DNA of 39,161 nt. Origin: Thermoplasmata archaeon. Lineage in GTDB: Archaea > Thermoplasmatota > Thermoplasmata > Halarchaeoplasmatales > Halarchaeoplasmataceae. The position numbers were made by a program, and so were the translations under genes. Numbering within the stretch: the first letter of the stretch is position 1; each line of letters opens with the position of its first letter. The notes below the pieces were generated by a model. It was not told the DNA's origin and did not search any database. It saw only the letters and a list, made by a program, of their open reading frames with translations. This document shows, piece by piece, positions 8,056 through 16,262 of the stretch. The DNA lies in assembly GCA_019594195.1 (NCBI GenBank), contig JAFDTP010000005.1, positions 1-39,161 of the forward strand, read 5' to 3'.

Positions 8056-9894
8056 TTATTTGAATCTCATCTTGAGTATGATCTCCCCACCTTCTCTTCT
8101 TTTGTCTATGTCGTAACCCATCTTTTTGAAAACACTTAACATCTTTTGATTGTCCGCGAGGACTTCAGCAGTGAATCCATAAAGACCTTGATCTTGAGCG
8201 ATCATTGTCAGATATTCTAGAAGTCTAGTTCCTATACCCTGATTTTGATATTCGTCCTTTATCATGAAAGAGACCTCTGCTACATACTGCCCTTCTTTTA
8301 TGCGATAGTCGCCAACACCTACCATCCTATGTGGTCCATCGATCTCCGGGTCTATAACAACTATCGCCATTTCTTTGTTATAATTGAGTTGAACGAAATT
8401 TTGTCTTCTTTCATGGGGCATATCCTTTCTTGTGCTCATGAATCTCTTATATCTGCTTTCGTCTGATAGTGAATAAAACAAGTCTTTGAGTAGCTCATCA
8501 TCTGTAGCTTTCATCGGGCGGAAGAAGTATTCCTTTCCGTTCAACTCAACGTGTTCCTCGTATTCATCAGGATATCTACCGCCTTCACCTACTACGAGCA
8601 TCTGATCTTCATAAACTAGGTTGTGTTCTTTTGCTTCTTTGAGAAGTTTTTCCCTGAATTTGGGATGGGCTATATTTATGAGTTCCATGACCCTGTTTCG
8701 GATGTTTTTCCCTTTCAGATAGGCCGTACCATATTCAGTAACGACGTACTCAACGTCCCCTCTTGTTGTCACGACTCCCGCTCCTTCATCGAGTGAGGGC
8801 ACTATCCTTGAGACCTCTCCATCTCTGGCGGTCGAAGAAAGCGCTATTATAGATTTGCCGTCTTCAGCGTATCCCGCCCCTCTCATGAAATCCGCGTGAC
8901 CGCCTATACCGCTGTAAAAACTGTATCCTAAAGAGTCGGCGCACACCTGACCGGTAAGATCGACCTGAAGTGCGGTGTTTATCGCTGTCATCTTGTGATT
9001 TTTAGCTATGTTGAAAGGATCGTTTGTATAATCTGAAGGATGGAGTTCTATAGATGGGTTGTCGTCTACGAAATCGTAAAGATCACTGGTGCCCATCAAA
9101 AACGACGCTATGCTTTTCCCCTTGTGGAAAGATTTCTGTTTATTAGTTATAGTCCCATCTTTTATAAGCTCAGCCAGATCTTCAGACAACATCTCGGTAT
9201 GGATACCTAGATCTTCCTCTTCTTCAAGATGAGATAATATCGCATTGGGGATCTCCCCGTAACCGACTTGGATAGTGGCACCGTTCTCTATCAGAGGACT
9301 TACATTATCCGCTATCTTTTCGGCTTTTTCGCTCGGGAAGATCGGATCGAATTCTAAAAGTTCTTCTTCCTGATGCACTAGATGGTCAACATCGTCCACA
9401 TGTATGAATGAATCACCGTGCACTCTTGGCATCTTGGGATTTACCTGACCGATGACCACCTTTGAGTTCAAAACAGCCGATTTTATTATATCTACGGCTA
9501 TCCCTAGACTCATCCAACCGTGTTCATCTGGAGGTGACAACTGAACTAACGCAACATCTAAAGGGACTCTTTTTGATTTGAAAAGTTTTGGTATGTCTTT
9601 CATGAAGATAGGAGTGTAGTCCGCTCTTCCCTCGGCGACGGCGTCTCTTGTATTATCATCGACGAAGAAAGCATTATGTCTGAAGCTGTTTTCGAATTTT
9701 TCTTCGGTATAGGGAGCCACACCTAATGTTTGTATGTGAAATATCTCCGTATCTGCTACCTGACTAGCGATCTCAGTAAGGTTATTGACCAGGTATTGGG
9801 GTTCTGCTGCACCAGAACCTACGAAAACTCTTTCTCCCCTTCCTATCGTTTTGAGAGCTTTCTCAGCTTCTACATAATCTACATCATATCCCAT
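8056..9894 (-). CDS. Acetyl-CoA hydrolase / CoA-transferase with C-terminal GNAT domain
   Basis: Cytoplasmic two-domain enzyme of 612 residues. Residues 1 to about 430 match the acetyl-CoA hydrolase/4-hydroxybutyrate CoA-transferase family, which moves CoA between acyl groups and acetate through a glutamyl-CoA intermediate. The expected catalytic Glu is Glu234 in LGIHTEMLSEDL, followed by the family stretches FLMGTSDLYDFV, SGIGGHADFMRGA and VVTEYGTAYLKG. Residues about 455-612 are a GNAT acetyltransferase with the acetyl-CoA loop YQNQGIGTRLLEYL. This fusion is known in other prokaryotes, and the GNAT part could acetylate a protein or small molecule in response to acetyl-CoA level (inference). 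GGTGG lies just before the ATG. The neighbours are ADP-forming acyl-CoA synthetases, pointing to acetate or short-chain acid metabolism. Confidence 0.9.
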   Translation of the reverse strand: MGYDVDYVEAEKALKTIGRGERVFVGSGAAEPQYLVNNLTEIASQVADTEIFHIQTLGVAPYTEEKFENSFRHNAFFVDDNTRDAVAEGRADYTPIFMKDIPKLFKSKRVPLDVALVQLSPPDEHGWMSLGIAVDIIKSAVLNSKVVIGQVNPKMPRVHGDSFIHVDDVDHLVHQEEELLEFDPIFPSEKAEKIADNVSPLIENGATIQVGYGEIPNAILSHLEEEEDLGIHTEMLSEDLAELIKDGTITNKQKSFHKGKSIASFLMGTSDLYDFVDDNPSIELHPSDYTNDPFNIAKNHKMTAINTALQVDLTGQVCADSLGYSFYSGIGGHADFMRGAGYAEDGKSIIALSSTARDGEVSRIVPSLDEGAGVVTTRGDVEYVVTEYGTAYLKGKNIRNRVMELINIAHPKFREKLLKEAKEHNLVYEDQMLVVGEGGRYPDEYEEHVELNGKEYFFRPMKATDDELLKDLFYSLSDESRYKRFMSTRKDMPHERRQNFVQLNYNKEMAIVVIDPEIDGPHRMVGVGDYRIKEGQYVAEVSFMIKDEYQNQGIGTRLLEYLTMIAQDQGLYGFTAEVLADNQKMLSVFKKMGYDIDKRREGGEIILKMRFK

Positions 9895-9945
9895 CTTCCA
9901 CCTATCCTCATTTCAGCCAAGGCCGTTATAGTTTTCAGACCCAAA

Positions 9946-9965
9946 TATAGATATCTTATAGGTCT
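9946..9965 (-). promoter_or_regulatory. Possible promoter of the CoA-transferase/acdB unit
   Basis: On the minus strand the 61-base gap contains two overlapping AT-rich elements (CTATAAGATATC and CTATATTTGGG) 50-70 bases before the CoA-transferase ATG. Either could serve as a TATA box. Read-through from the upstream DRTGG gene is equally possible. Confidence 0.4.
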
Positions 9966-10984
9966 ATATCAAGTCTAGGAGTCACTTCATCTTTTATATT
10001 GTCTATCTTGAAATCATCTTCTATGGTCGTTATGGTGTCCATCCTCTCTATCCTCTTAGCAGCCTCGTAGGTGTCTATCGGTACTGAGATAAGTGGTATA
10101 TCTGCTCTGTCTGCTTTGGAGATTATATTGCTCGGAGGTATTATGTCGTTTGTAAGAACAAGACCTGATGTTTTATTTTCTAGCGATGCCAAGATCACGT
10201 CCGTCCTGTCTCCGCCTGTGACTATCAATTTCTTATCTTCTTGGAAAGCTGGATTACGGACCATCTCGTCGGCGCTCATAGCACCTACATAGACATTTTC
10301 GACTATATTTTTCAGACCATCTTCTCCAGCTACAACTTTTCCGAATAACATATCGTTGACGAAGCTCATCCTTGTCAGATCGAGTGTATTTATCTTTGGG
10401 ATCACTCCCAGGACCTCTAAACCAAGTTCCTCGATATCGCTCACTACGAAATCTTCGGTTTCTTCTATAGACTCGACCTTGTTCAGAACCACTCCTCGAA
10501 GTTCGGCTCCCATCTTTTCAAAATATTGGGAAGCGGTGGTTAGCTTATCTAATATCTCTGTACCGCTGTCTGAACACACCAATATGACTTCAGAGTTAAG
10601 AGTTTTAGATAATGAAACAGGGTCTATATTTATCGAGGAACCGAATCCCCAGTTCTTACCGGTTTCTATTATCAATCCTTCTTTACCTTCTGAAAGTTCT
10701 TCAACTCTTTCACTTATCTTGTCTTTGATCGTATTTTCGTCAAAGGCATATTTGATCTTGGAATGATCGAATCCGATGCAGAACTTTTCATAATCTGATT
10801 CGAGAGATAGCACGTTCTTGAATAGTTTGGTATCATAGTCGATAAGTCTTTTTTTCTTGTAGATAGGTCTATCACCGAAAGGTTTGAAATAATTCAAAGG
10901 TATATCTTCTCCAAGAGCTAATCCCAAACCTATGGTCGTTTTTCCGGCATCCTCTTCCGTTGAAGATATTATGAGATTTTTCAT
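9956..10984 (-). CDS. BioD-like/DRTGG-domain P-loop protein (phosphotransacetylase N-terminal-like)
   Basis: 342-residue soluble protein resembling the N-terminal regulatory half of long phosphotransacetylases (COG0857). Residues 1-200 are a dethiobiotin-synthetase-like P-loop domain: IISSTEEDAGKTTIGLG carries the Walker A (Gly-Lys-Thr-Thr) and LIIETGKNWGFGS is the second conserved segment. Residues about 215-325 are a DRTGG domain, with VTGGDRTDVILASL and the later IISKADRADIPLISVP. The catalytic phosphotransacetylase domain is absent, so this is probably a sensor or regulator, not an acetyl transferase (inference). Its ATG overlaps the stop of the fused ACD gene by four bases. A DRTGG protein beside ACD is, as far as I recall, also seen in haloarchaea, which supports a role in ACD control. 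Confidence 0.85.
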   Translation of the reverse strand: MKNLIISSTEEDAGKTTIGLGLALGEDIPLNYFKPFGDRPIYKKKRLIDYDTKLFKNVLSLESDYEKFCIGFDHSKIKYAFDENTIKDKISERVEELSEGKEGLIIETGKNWGFGSSINIDPVSLSKTLNSEVILVCSDSGTEILDKLTTASQYFEKMGAELRGVVLNKVESIEETEDFVVSDIEELGLEVLGVIPKINTLDLTRMSFVNDMLFGKVVAGEDGLKNIVENVYVGAMSADEMVRNPAFQEDKKLIVTGGDRTDVILASLENKTSGLVLTNDIIPPSNIISKADRADIPLISVPIDTYEAAKRIERMDTITTIEDDFKIDNIKDEVTPRLDIDL

Positions 10985-13113
10985 TCTTTATCACCACTTT
11001 CAAGATTTATAGCAACATCTACCGATTTACATCCTTTACCTTGATCGAAAGCCTTGATCGGATTGAGATCCATCTCTGCGATCTCATCTACCTCATTCAT
11101 CAAATAAGATACCCGATATATAACATCTGCCAATGCATCTAAGTCTTTTCTGGGTTCTCCTCTAGCACCTACTAGTACTGGGAAGGAATCTATCTGACCC
11201 ATCATCCTCCTAGCTTCTTTTTTGCTTATCGGGGATACTCTGAACGATACGTCTTCCAGTACCTCTACATATACTCCACCGAGTCCAAACATAACCAAAG
11301 GACCGAATGAACTATCTCTTGATCCTCCAACGATGGTCTCTTCCCCACCTTTCAGCATCTTAGCTACAGATATGCCGCTTATATGAGCTTCAGGATAGTT
11401 CTTTCGACAGTTGGAATAGATCGCCTGGTAGGCATCGATGAGTTCCTCTTCGTTTTCTATGTTAAGAGCCAATCCTCCGGCGTCTGATTTGTGGATTATA
11501 TCTTTGGAAACAACTTTTAAGGCTACGGGATAACCTATCCTTTCTGCTACTTCGACCGCTCTGTTCAAGGAATTGACGACTTCACCTTCAGCCATGGGTA
11601 TACCGGCCAGGTCCAATATTTCTCTAGCTTCGTTTTCCAATAGTGTTCTTCTACCTTTATCCCTTATGTTCCTGACTTTTTCTCGGATCTTATCCAGTGG
11701 TATATCTAGTTCTATCTTTTCCTCCTTTTCTTTTTTACGCTCGAGATATCTCTTTTTATCGAAAAGAGCACCCAATGAAGAAATGCATTCATAAGTATCA
11801 GTGAAAGCCGGGATCTTGTGTTTTCTCAGCCATTGTACGCACTCTTTCACTTTCTTCCCACCCGTAAAAGTATATACTGAAGCTTTTTTGTCACCGTAAT
11901 CATCGTAGACTTCTTTGATAGCTTCCGCGACTTTCATCGGGTCTGCGGTTCCAGTTTCACAGTAAAGTCCGACCACAGCGCCTGTTTCCTCGCTTTCGAA
12001 GGCTTTCCTTAGAGACTTTTCATATTCTTCTTTACCTGCCTGACCCGTTATATCTATAGGATTCTTAGTCGACCCAAAAGAGGGTATCGCATCTTCGAAA
12101 GTTTCTTTTAAATGAGTCTGATCGTCCAACAACTTAACATCATATTTTTCTGCAGCATCTGCGCTCAACACTCCTATACCCCCGCCGTTGGTCACCACAA
12201 CTGTTTTACTCCCCTCGGGAAGCGGTGATGTGGAAAAAACTCTAGACCAGTTGAACGCTTCTCTTAGATCTTCCGCTCTATGGACACCACACTGCTCAAA
12301 GGCTGATGAAAATATCCTGTCACTACCGGCGAGAGAGCCTGTATGGGAAGCTACCGCAGTAGCTCCTTTATCAGACCTACCAGATTTTATAACAACCACT
12401 GTTTTATCGTCTGGAAGTTCTTTGACCTTTTCCATGAACTTTCTGCCGTTTTTCAGACCCTCCATGTAGATCATTATCACGTCGGTCTCTTCATCCTCTC
12501 TAAAATGATCGACCAGATCTATATCATCGATATCCGCTTTGTTACCTATACTAACTATAGCGGAAAGACCCAGATATTGCTGAGCGGTCTTTCCTATCAT
12601 CGCTATACCTAGGGCACCACTCTGTGAGAGTAGAGCTATACTACCTTTTTCAATCTCCGACGGTCCGAAGGTAGCATTAAGATCTGACTTAGCTGAGTAT
12701 ATACCAAAAACGTTGGGACCTAAAACTCTCATGCCGTATTTTTTTGCTTCTTCTACCATCTCTTCTTCTTCTTTAGCGTTACCTATCTCTGAGAATCCTG
12801 AAGAGATCACTATGGCATGTTCGATACCTTTTTCTCCACATTCGTGAACAGCGTCTTTAACCAGTTTTGCTGGTACGACTATTACAGCAAGATCGACACC
12901 GTTCGGGAGATCTGTTATCGACTCGTAAACCTGTTCCCCTAGTACTTCGCCGCCCTTAGGGTTTACAGGATATACATCCCCATCATACTCGGAGTCCTTT
13001 ATATTTTTGAAGAGTGTATAACCGATCTTCCCCTCTTTCCTCGATGCCCCGATGACTGCAATGGATCCAGGGTCAAAAAGACCATCAAGATCATTTCTTT
13101 TCGATGTCATCAA
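10981..13113 (-). CDS. acd: ADP-forming acetate/acyl-CoA ligase, alpha-beta fusion
   Basis: Single-chain ADP-forming acyl-CoA synthetase (710 residues). Residues about 10-110 are the CoA-binding Rossmann domain (LFDPGSIAVIGASRKEGKIG). Residues about 130-460 are the two succinyl-CoA-synthetase-like domains with catalytic His257 in VASHTGSLAGSD, the same number as in characterised archaeal alpha subunits. Residues about 490-710 are the ATP-grasp beta domain with relay His541 in DIIHKSDAGG and the C-terminal EMDLNPI. A charged linker (about 465-485) joins the halves. It makes ATP from acyl-CoA in peptide or sugar fermentation, or can activate acids in reverse. Starts with two consecutive Met codons. 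A probable promoter lies about 85-100 bases upstream, and the gene heads an operon with the DRTGG protein. Confidence 0.95.
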   Translation of the reverse strand: MMTSKRNDLDGLFDPGSIAVIGASRKEGKIGYTLFKNIKDSEYDGDVYPVNPKGGEVLGEQVYESITDLPNGVDLAVIVVPAKLVKDAVHECGEKGIEHAIVISSGFSEIGNAKEEEEMVEEAKKYGMRVLGPNVFGIYSAKSDLNATFGPSEIEKGSIALLSQSGALGIAMIGKTAQQYLGLSAIVSIGNKADIDDIDLVDHFREDEETDVIMIYMEGLKNGRKFMEKVKELPDDKTVVVIKSGRSDKGATAVASHTGSLAGSDRIFSSAFEQCGVHRAEDLREAFNWSRVFSTSPLPEGSKTVVVTNGGGIGVLSADAAEKYDVKLLDDQTHLKETFEDAIPSFGSTKNPIDITGQAGKEEYEKSLRKAFESEETGAVVGLYCETGTADPMKVAEAIKEVYDDYGDKKASVYTFTGGKKVKECVQWLRKHKIPAFTDTYECISSLGALFDKKRYLERKKEKEEKIELDIPLDKIREKVRNIRDKGRRTLLENEAREILDLAGIPMAEGEVVNSLNRAVEVAERIGYPVALKVVSKDIIHKSDAGGLALNIENEEELIDAYQAIYSNCRKNYPEAHISGISVAKMLKGGEETIVGGSRDSSFGPLVMFGLGGVYVEVLEDVSFRVSPISKKEARRMMGQIDSFPVLVGARGEPRKDLDALADVIYRVSYLMNEVDEIAEMDLNPIKAFDQGKGCKSVDVAINLESGDKE

Positions 13114-13396
13114 ATCTGAGAATGACGGGTCCCTTATTAGTATTTTGGAAATCTTGTCACTATTGTCGTAGTTTTTTCTGTATCTTAGGGTCTTTGTTCA
13201 TATATAAAAAGCTTATGATAGATCGATTTAAAAAGACGGAAAAGAGAGATAAGGTCGTATTTAAATCATCGTCGTAATTGAAAACGACGATCGAATAAAA
13301 AATCTGCTCATAAAATGAAAATATGCGAAAAGGACGAAAAATAAATAAAAGGGTATATGATGGCTAGAACCGGATTTGATCCTTTACGGTGGTATC
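13114..13396. promoter_or_regulatory. Divergent promoter region between acd (minus) and acdA (plus)
   Basis: 283 AT-rich bases without a credible ORF. Minus-strand TATA candidate CTTTTTATATATG at 13199-13212, giving a leader of about 65 bases for acd. Plus-strand TATA candidate ATAAATAAAA at 13341-13350, after an A-rich BRE-like stretch, about 50 bases before the acdA ATG. Between the two promoters lies a perfect inverted repeat (13268-13291). A further AT-rich element (TATTTAAATC, 13258-13267) abuts the repeat. Confidence 0.6.
13268..13291. repeat. Perfect 8-bp inverted repeat, possible operator
   Basis: ATCGTCGT at 13268-13275 and ACGACGAT at 13284-13291, separated by eight bases (AATTGAAA). 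The arms are exact reverse complements, with higher G+C than the surroundings. The element lies between the two divergent promoters of the ACD genes, where a dimeric helix-turn-helix regulator would be expected to bind. No poly-U follows, so it is unlikely to be a terminator. Confidence 0.5.
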
Positions 13397-14824
13397 ATGA
13401 GCATCGACGGAACCGAAAGAGGAAGAAATATAGATAAACTATTGGATCCTGATAGTGTTGCGATCTTCGGCGTTTCTCTCAGTGGGGACGAGAAGATGGG
13501 CAATATAATATATGATAATTTGAAGAGTTCTGATCGAGATGTTTTCGCGATAAATCCTAAAGCTCAGGGAGAAGACAACTTTTATACCAACATACATGAT
13601 GTTCCGAAAGATGTGGATCTAGCTGTTCTTGCGATACCTTCTAAATTTGCCGTCGATGCCGTTAGAGACTGCGTAGAATTTGGTGTCGGTGCTATAATAC
13701 TAGTTTCTGGTGGGTTTGGAGAGACTGGAAAAGAAGGTGAGGATAGAGAAGAAGAGATAAAGGACATCCTTAAGAACAGTGAAACCCGACTTTTAGGGCC
13801 GAACACCATGGGTGTACTTTTACCCCCGGTGGATTTAGACACGTTTTTCCTTCCTGAAGATAGAGTAGAAAGACCAGGAGAAGGAGGAATAGCTTTTATA
13901 TCCCAGAGCGGTTTCATGGCAACCCCCTTCATGGAGACCCTATGCGAACACAAAACCGGACTTTCTGCCTTCGTAGGTATAGGCAACAGACTCGACATAG
14001 ACGAAGTCGAACTCTTGGAATATTTTTGTAATGACGAAAAAACAGAAGTTATAGCGCTTTATCTCGAGAGTATGAGTGATGGAAGGGAGCTTTATGAGAT
14101 AGCAAAAAGGAAGGCTAGTGACACTCCTATAGTCATGCTCAAAGGAGGGAGGAGTCAAGTAGGCCAAAAGGCGACTCAGTCCCACACGGGTTCTTTGGCT
14201 TCTACTTCTGATAGAGTAGTTAAAGGAGCCTCTAAGCAAGCGGGGATAATAAATGCTTACGATGAAAGGGAACTAACTGACTTCTCTGAAGCTCTTATGT
14301 TGAATCGCCCCATCAAAGATGAGAATATAGCTGTGATCAGCAGTGCTGGAGGTACAGGAGTGATTGCTTCAGATTATCTAGAGGATACTGATCCCGGTTT
14401 TGGACTGAATCTCCCTTCTTTCAGTCCTGAGACCAAGGAAAGGTTAGATGAGGTAATATTGCCTATAGCTTCCAGCGATAATCCGATAGATCTGACCGCC
14501 AACGTCACCGATGATATGGTCGACGACGTACTGCGTATATTACAGGATGAAGAAAAGATAGACGGCATACTTCTTTATGCATTATTCCAGTCACCATATG
14601 TGGGTGAAGAGATGGTCGAGTCTATTTCCAAGTGGTATCACCAGGGTGACAAACCTATCGTTGTTTCCTGTATCGGTGATAGGACCGGTCCCAAATGGAG
14701 GGAAAAATTTTACAAAGAAGGCGTTCCCGCCTATCCTAGTACTATCAGAGCAGCAAAAGTTCTTGATAAATTGGTCAAACGAGGTAGATCTTTAGAATAT
14801 CTCGGTGGAAGCGAAGATGAGTGA
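13397..14824 (+). CDS. acdA: ADP-forming acyl-CoA synthetase, alpha subunit (free-standing)
   Basis: CoA-binding and phosphohistidine subunit, 475 residues from the ATG at 13397 (an in-frame TTG at 13376 is the alternative; GGTGGT lies just before the ATG, which favours it). CoA-binding domain with LLDPDSVAIFGVSLSG (residues 15-30), then the NPKAQGEDNF region, IAFISQSGFMATP (about 165-178) and the catalytic His263 in TQSHTGSLAS. Without an ATP-grasp domain it must work with a beta subunit, most simply the free AcdB at 7288-7989. GNRLDIDEVELLEYF is also standard for the family. Transcribed away from the fused acd gene, with the next gene overlapping its end by eight bases. Confidence 0.93.
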   Translation: MSIDGTERGRNIDKLLDPDSVAIFGVSLSGDEKMGNIIYDNLKSSDRDVFAINPKAQGEDNFYTNIHDVPKDVDLAVLAIPSKFAVDAVRDCVEFGVGAIILVSGGFGETGKEGEDREEEIKDILKNSETRLLGPNTMGVLLPPVDLDTFFLPEDRVERPGEGGIAFISQSGFMATPFMETLCEHKTGLSAFVGIGNRLDIDEVELLEYFCNDEKTEVIALYLESMSDGRELYEIAKRKASDTPIVMLKGGRSQVGQKATQSHTGSLASTSDRVVKGASKQAGIINAYDERELTDFSEALMLNRPIKDENIAVISSAGGTGVIASDYLEDTDPGFGLNLPSFSPETKERLDEVILPIASSDNPIDLTANVTDDMVDDVLRILQDEEKIDGILLYALFQSPYVGEEMVESISKWYHQGDKPIVVSCIGDRTGPKWREKFYKEGVPAYPSTIRAAKVLDKLVKRGRSLEYLGGSEDE

Positions 14825-15377
14825 AGAAAGATTGACTAGAAGGATCATACACTCTATGACCTGGGTTGTTCTTGTATACTACCTTATACCTGATACTTTG
14901 CTGGGATATCCTAAAGATGCTTTTCTGATAGCGATATTGGCATGCGTTCTTGTTTTTGAGGGTCTACGATTGTATTTTGGCTTCAGTATTTATGGTATGA
15001 GAGACTACGAAAAAAGGCAGTTCGCTTCTTATGCTTGGGCGTCTATTGCAGCTAGTATAACGCTACTTTTCTTCCCTATGCATTTAGCTTTCATATGTCT
15101 CTTAGGGATGGGTCTTATCGATCCTATGATCGGCGAGATACAGGATCGCAGGCCTGGATTTTATCCCTATGTTCCATTCATAGCTTGGTCTCTTCTTGCG
15201 ATGGTATTATTCAGATTACTCACCGGGTTTTCTCTTCCGGTTATAATAATGCTCTCTATGGTCGGTTCGGCATCTGCTATTTTGGCTGAATATCCCGCCC
15301 TTAGGATAGATGATGATTTCTTGATGATAATGGTTCCACTTTTCGTTCTCCATGGTATAGAAATCGTATTAGTTTAG
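14817..15377 (+). CDS. Polytopic membrane protein, possibly dolichol/polyprenol-kinase-like
   Basis: 186 residues from ATG 14817 (ATGAGTGA overlaps the acdA stop by eight bases, GGTGG lies upstream; ATG 14805 is an alternative four codons earlier). About six hydrophobic segments: 12-28, 34-50, 64-86, 88-103, 116-135, 140-155, then 168-186. The N-terminal RRIIHS before the first helix and the loop GLIDPMIGEIQDRRPG are reminiscent of CTP-dependent dolichol/phytol kinases and CDP-archaeol-type enzymes, but the usual nucleotide motif is not clear. The assignment is therefore tentative. Overlap with acdA implies co-translation, yet a functional link to acyl-CoA metabolism is not evident. Confidence 0.6.
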   Translation: MSEERLTRRIIHSMTWVVLVYYLIPDTLLGYPKDAFLIAILACVLVFEGLRLYFGFSIYGMRDYEKRQFASYAWASIAASITLLFFPMHLAFICLLGMGLIDPMIGEIQDRRPGFYPYVPFIAWSLLAMVLFRLLTGFSLPVIIMLSMVGSASAILAEYPALRIDDDFLMIMVPLFVLHGIEIVLV

Positions 15378-15425
15378 TTGAGTATATCGATTATTTTATT
15401 CTTCTTCCATGAAAACTAGAAAATG

Positions 15426-15442
15426 TTTGAGCACAGCTCAAA
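15426..15442. repeat. Perfect inverted repeat TTTGAGC-ACA-GCTCAAA
   Basis: Seven-base arms with a three-base centre. As RNA it would make a tight hairpin, but only a weak T-run (15454-15460) follows. As DNA it has the size of a dimeric repressor site, about 90 bases upstream of the likely promoter. Either reading is open. Confidence 0.45.
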
Positions 15443-15524
15443 TCCATACATCTACTTTTTGATTTATCCTAAATGAGGTTCCCTATTTAAAATTATTAAC
15501 AAATTATTAATCAGCTCAGTGCAA

Positions 15525-15537
15525 AAATACATTAATA
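15525..15537 (+). promoter_or_regulatory. Probable promoter, leaderless transcript
   Basis: AAATACATTAATA, centred about 26 bases before the ATG at 15557. This spacing predicts transcription starting at or within a few bases of the start codon. No Shine-Dalgarno sequence precedes the ATG, consistent with a leaderless mRNA. Confidence 0.55.
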
Positions 15538-15556
15538 ACCATTCAAACTTTTAGTT

Positions 15557-16048
15557 ATGAAAGAACAGATATTATCTTGGTTAGATGATGATGGAAGGGA
15601 GTATAAAGTTAGTGAACAAAAATCGTTGAACTGGTTGATCCAATTGAAGCACGGGAAAAGGACTGTTCTCCTCGGCAATCCTGAGAAAAATAAAAAGAGG
15701 CTCGAGGTAGTTTACAAATTGAATGTCAGCGATCAGCATAAAAAAGTCCTCAAAAAATTGAATAAAAAACAGAGGTCTGGTTTCGAAAAAGCTCTCGTTA
15801 TGCTCCTAGCAGAGGATTCTAATATATACAACATACAAAGAGATGATGACAATCTTCCGGATTCGATAGTTATAAAAAAGCATCTTTACGAGGAAGAATT
15901 GAGAAGAGGTTTGTTTTTTGAAACTATACAGTACGTGGTGAATCTCGGAATGAGAACTACTGTTCATTTTCAGTCCCTAGGTGGAGCGAAAGTACCAGAC
16001 CAAGAAGAGGTCTCCTCGACAAAAACCGGCCCGTCTATCTACAGGTAA
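15557..16048 (+). CDS. DUF2299-like archaeal protein
   Basis: 163-residue soluble protein with no signal peptide or membrane segment. It has the layout of the archaeal DUF2299 family: an N-terminal helix ILSWLDDDGREYKV, an alternating strand region with LIQLKHGKRTVLLGNPEKNKKRLEVVYKLNV (residues about 28-58), and helical segments HKKVLKKLNKKQRSGFEKALVMLL (about 61-86). The fold of that family has been compared with secretion chaperones; its function is unknown. The last about 20 residues are low-complexity. Monocistronic, apparently leaderless. I recognise the family from overall pattern, not from a diagnostic motif. Confidence 0.6.
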   Translation: MKEQILSWLDDDGREYKVSEQKSLNWLIQLKHGKRTVLLGNPEKNKKRLEVVYKLNVSDQHKKVLKKLNKKQRSGFEKALVMLLAEDSNIYNIQRDDDNLPDSIVIKKHLYEEELRRGLFFETIQYVVNLGMRTTVHFQSLGGAKVPDQEEVSSTKTGPSIYR

Positions 16049-16192
16049 AATTGATTTAGGATCGAGTCATATTTGGTAAAGAACAGTCTGAACTCGGTAT
16101 CTTATATCTATCATAATTCAAGGTCTTCCGGTATTCGAGATAAAAAGATGGAAACATCTAAATAGGAGTGCAGGTTTAAGAATGAACGCTGA

Positions 16193-16208
16193 AAAAGTTT
16201 TATGTGAG
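16193..16208 (+). promoter_or_regulatory. Probable psmB promoter
   Basis: AAAAGTTTTATGTGAG in the 214-base gap between the DUF2299-like gene and psmB. A start about 26 bases downstream gives a leader of roughly 35 bases. The remainder of the gap shows no ORF or clear repeat. Confidence 0.4.
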
Positions 16209-16262
16209 TAGATTTACAAGTTCTTAGAAAACATTTCGAAATAATGGGTTGAGTGTGAAATC

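Larger units (their letters stand above)
15378..15556. other. 179-base AT-rich intergenic region with a hairpin and promoter
   Basis: No ORF seen. T-rich stretch at about 15391-15410 after the membrane gene (possible terminator), the hairpin at 15426-15442, a TATTTAAAA element at 15485-15493, the near-direct repeat AATTATTAA (15491-15499 and 15502-15510), and the likely promoter of the next gene at 15525-15537. Confidence 0.5.
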
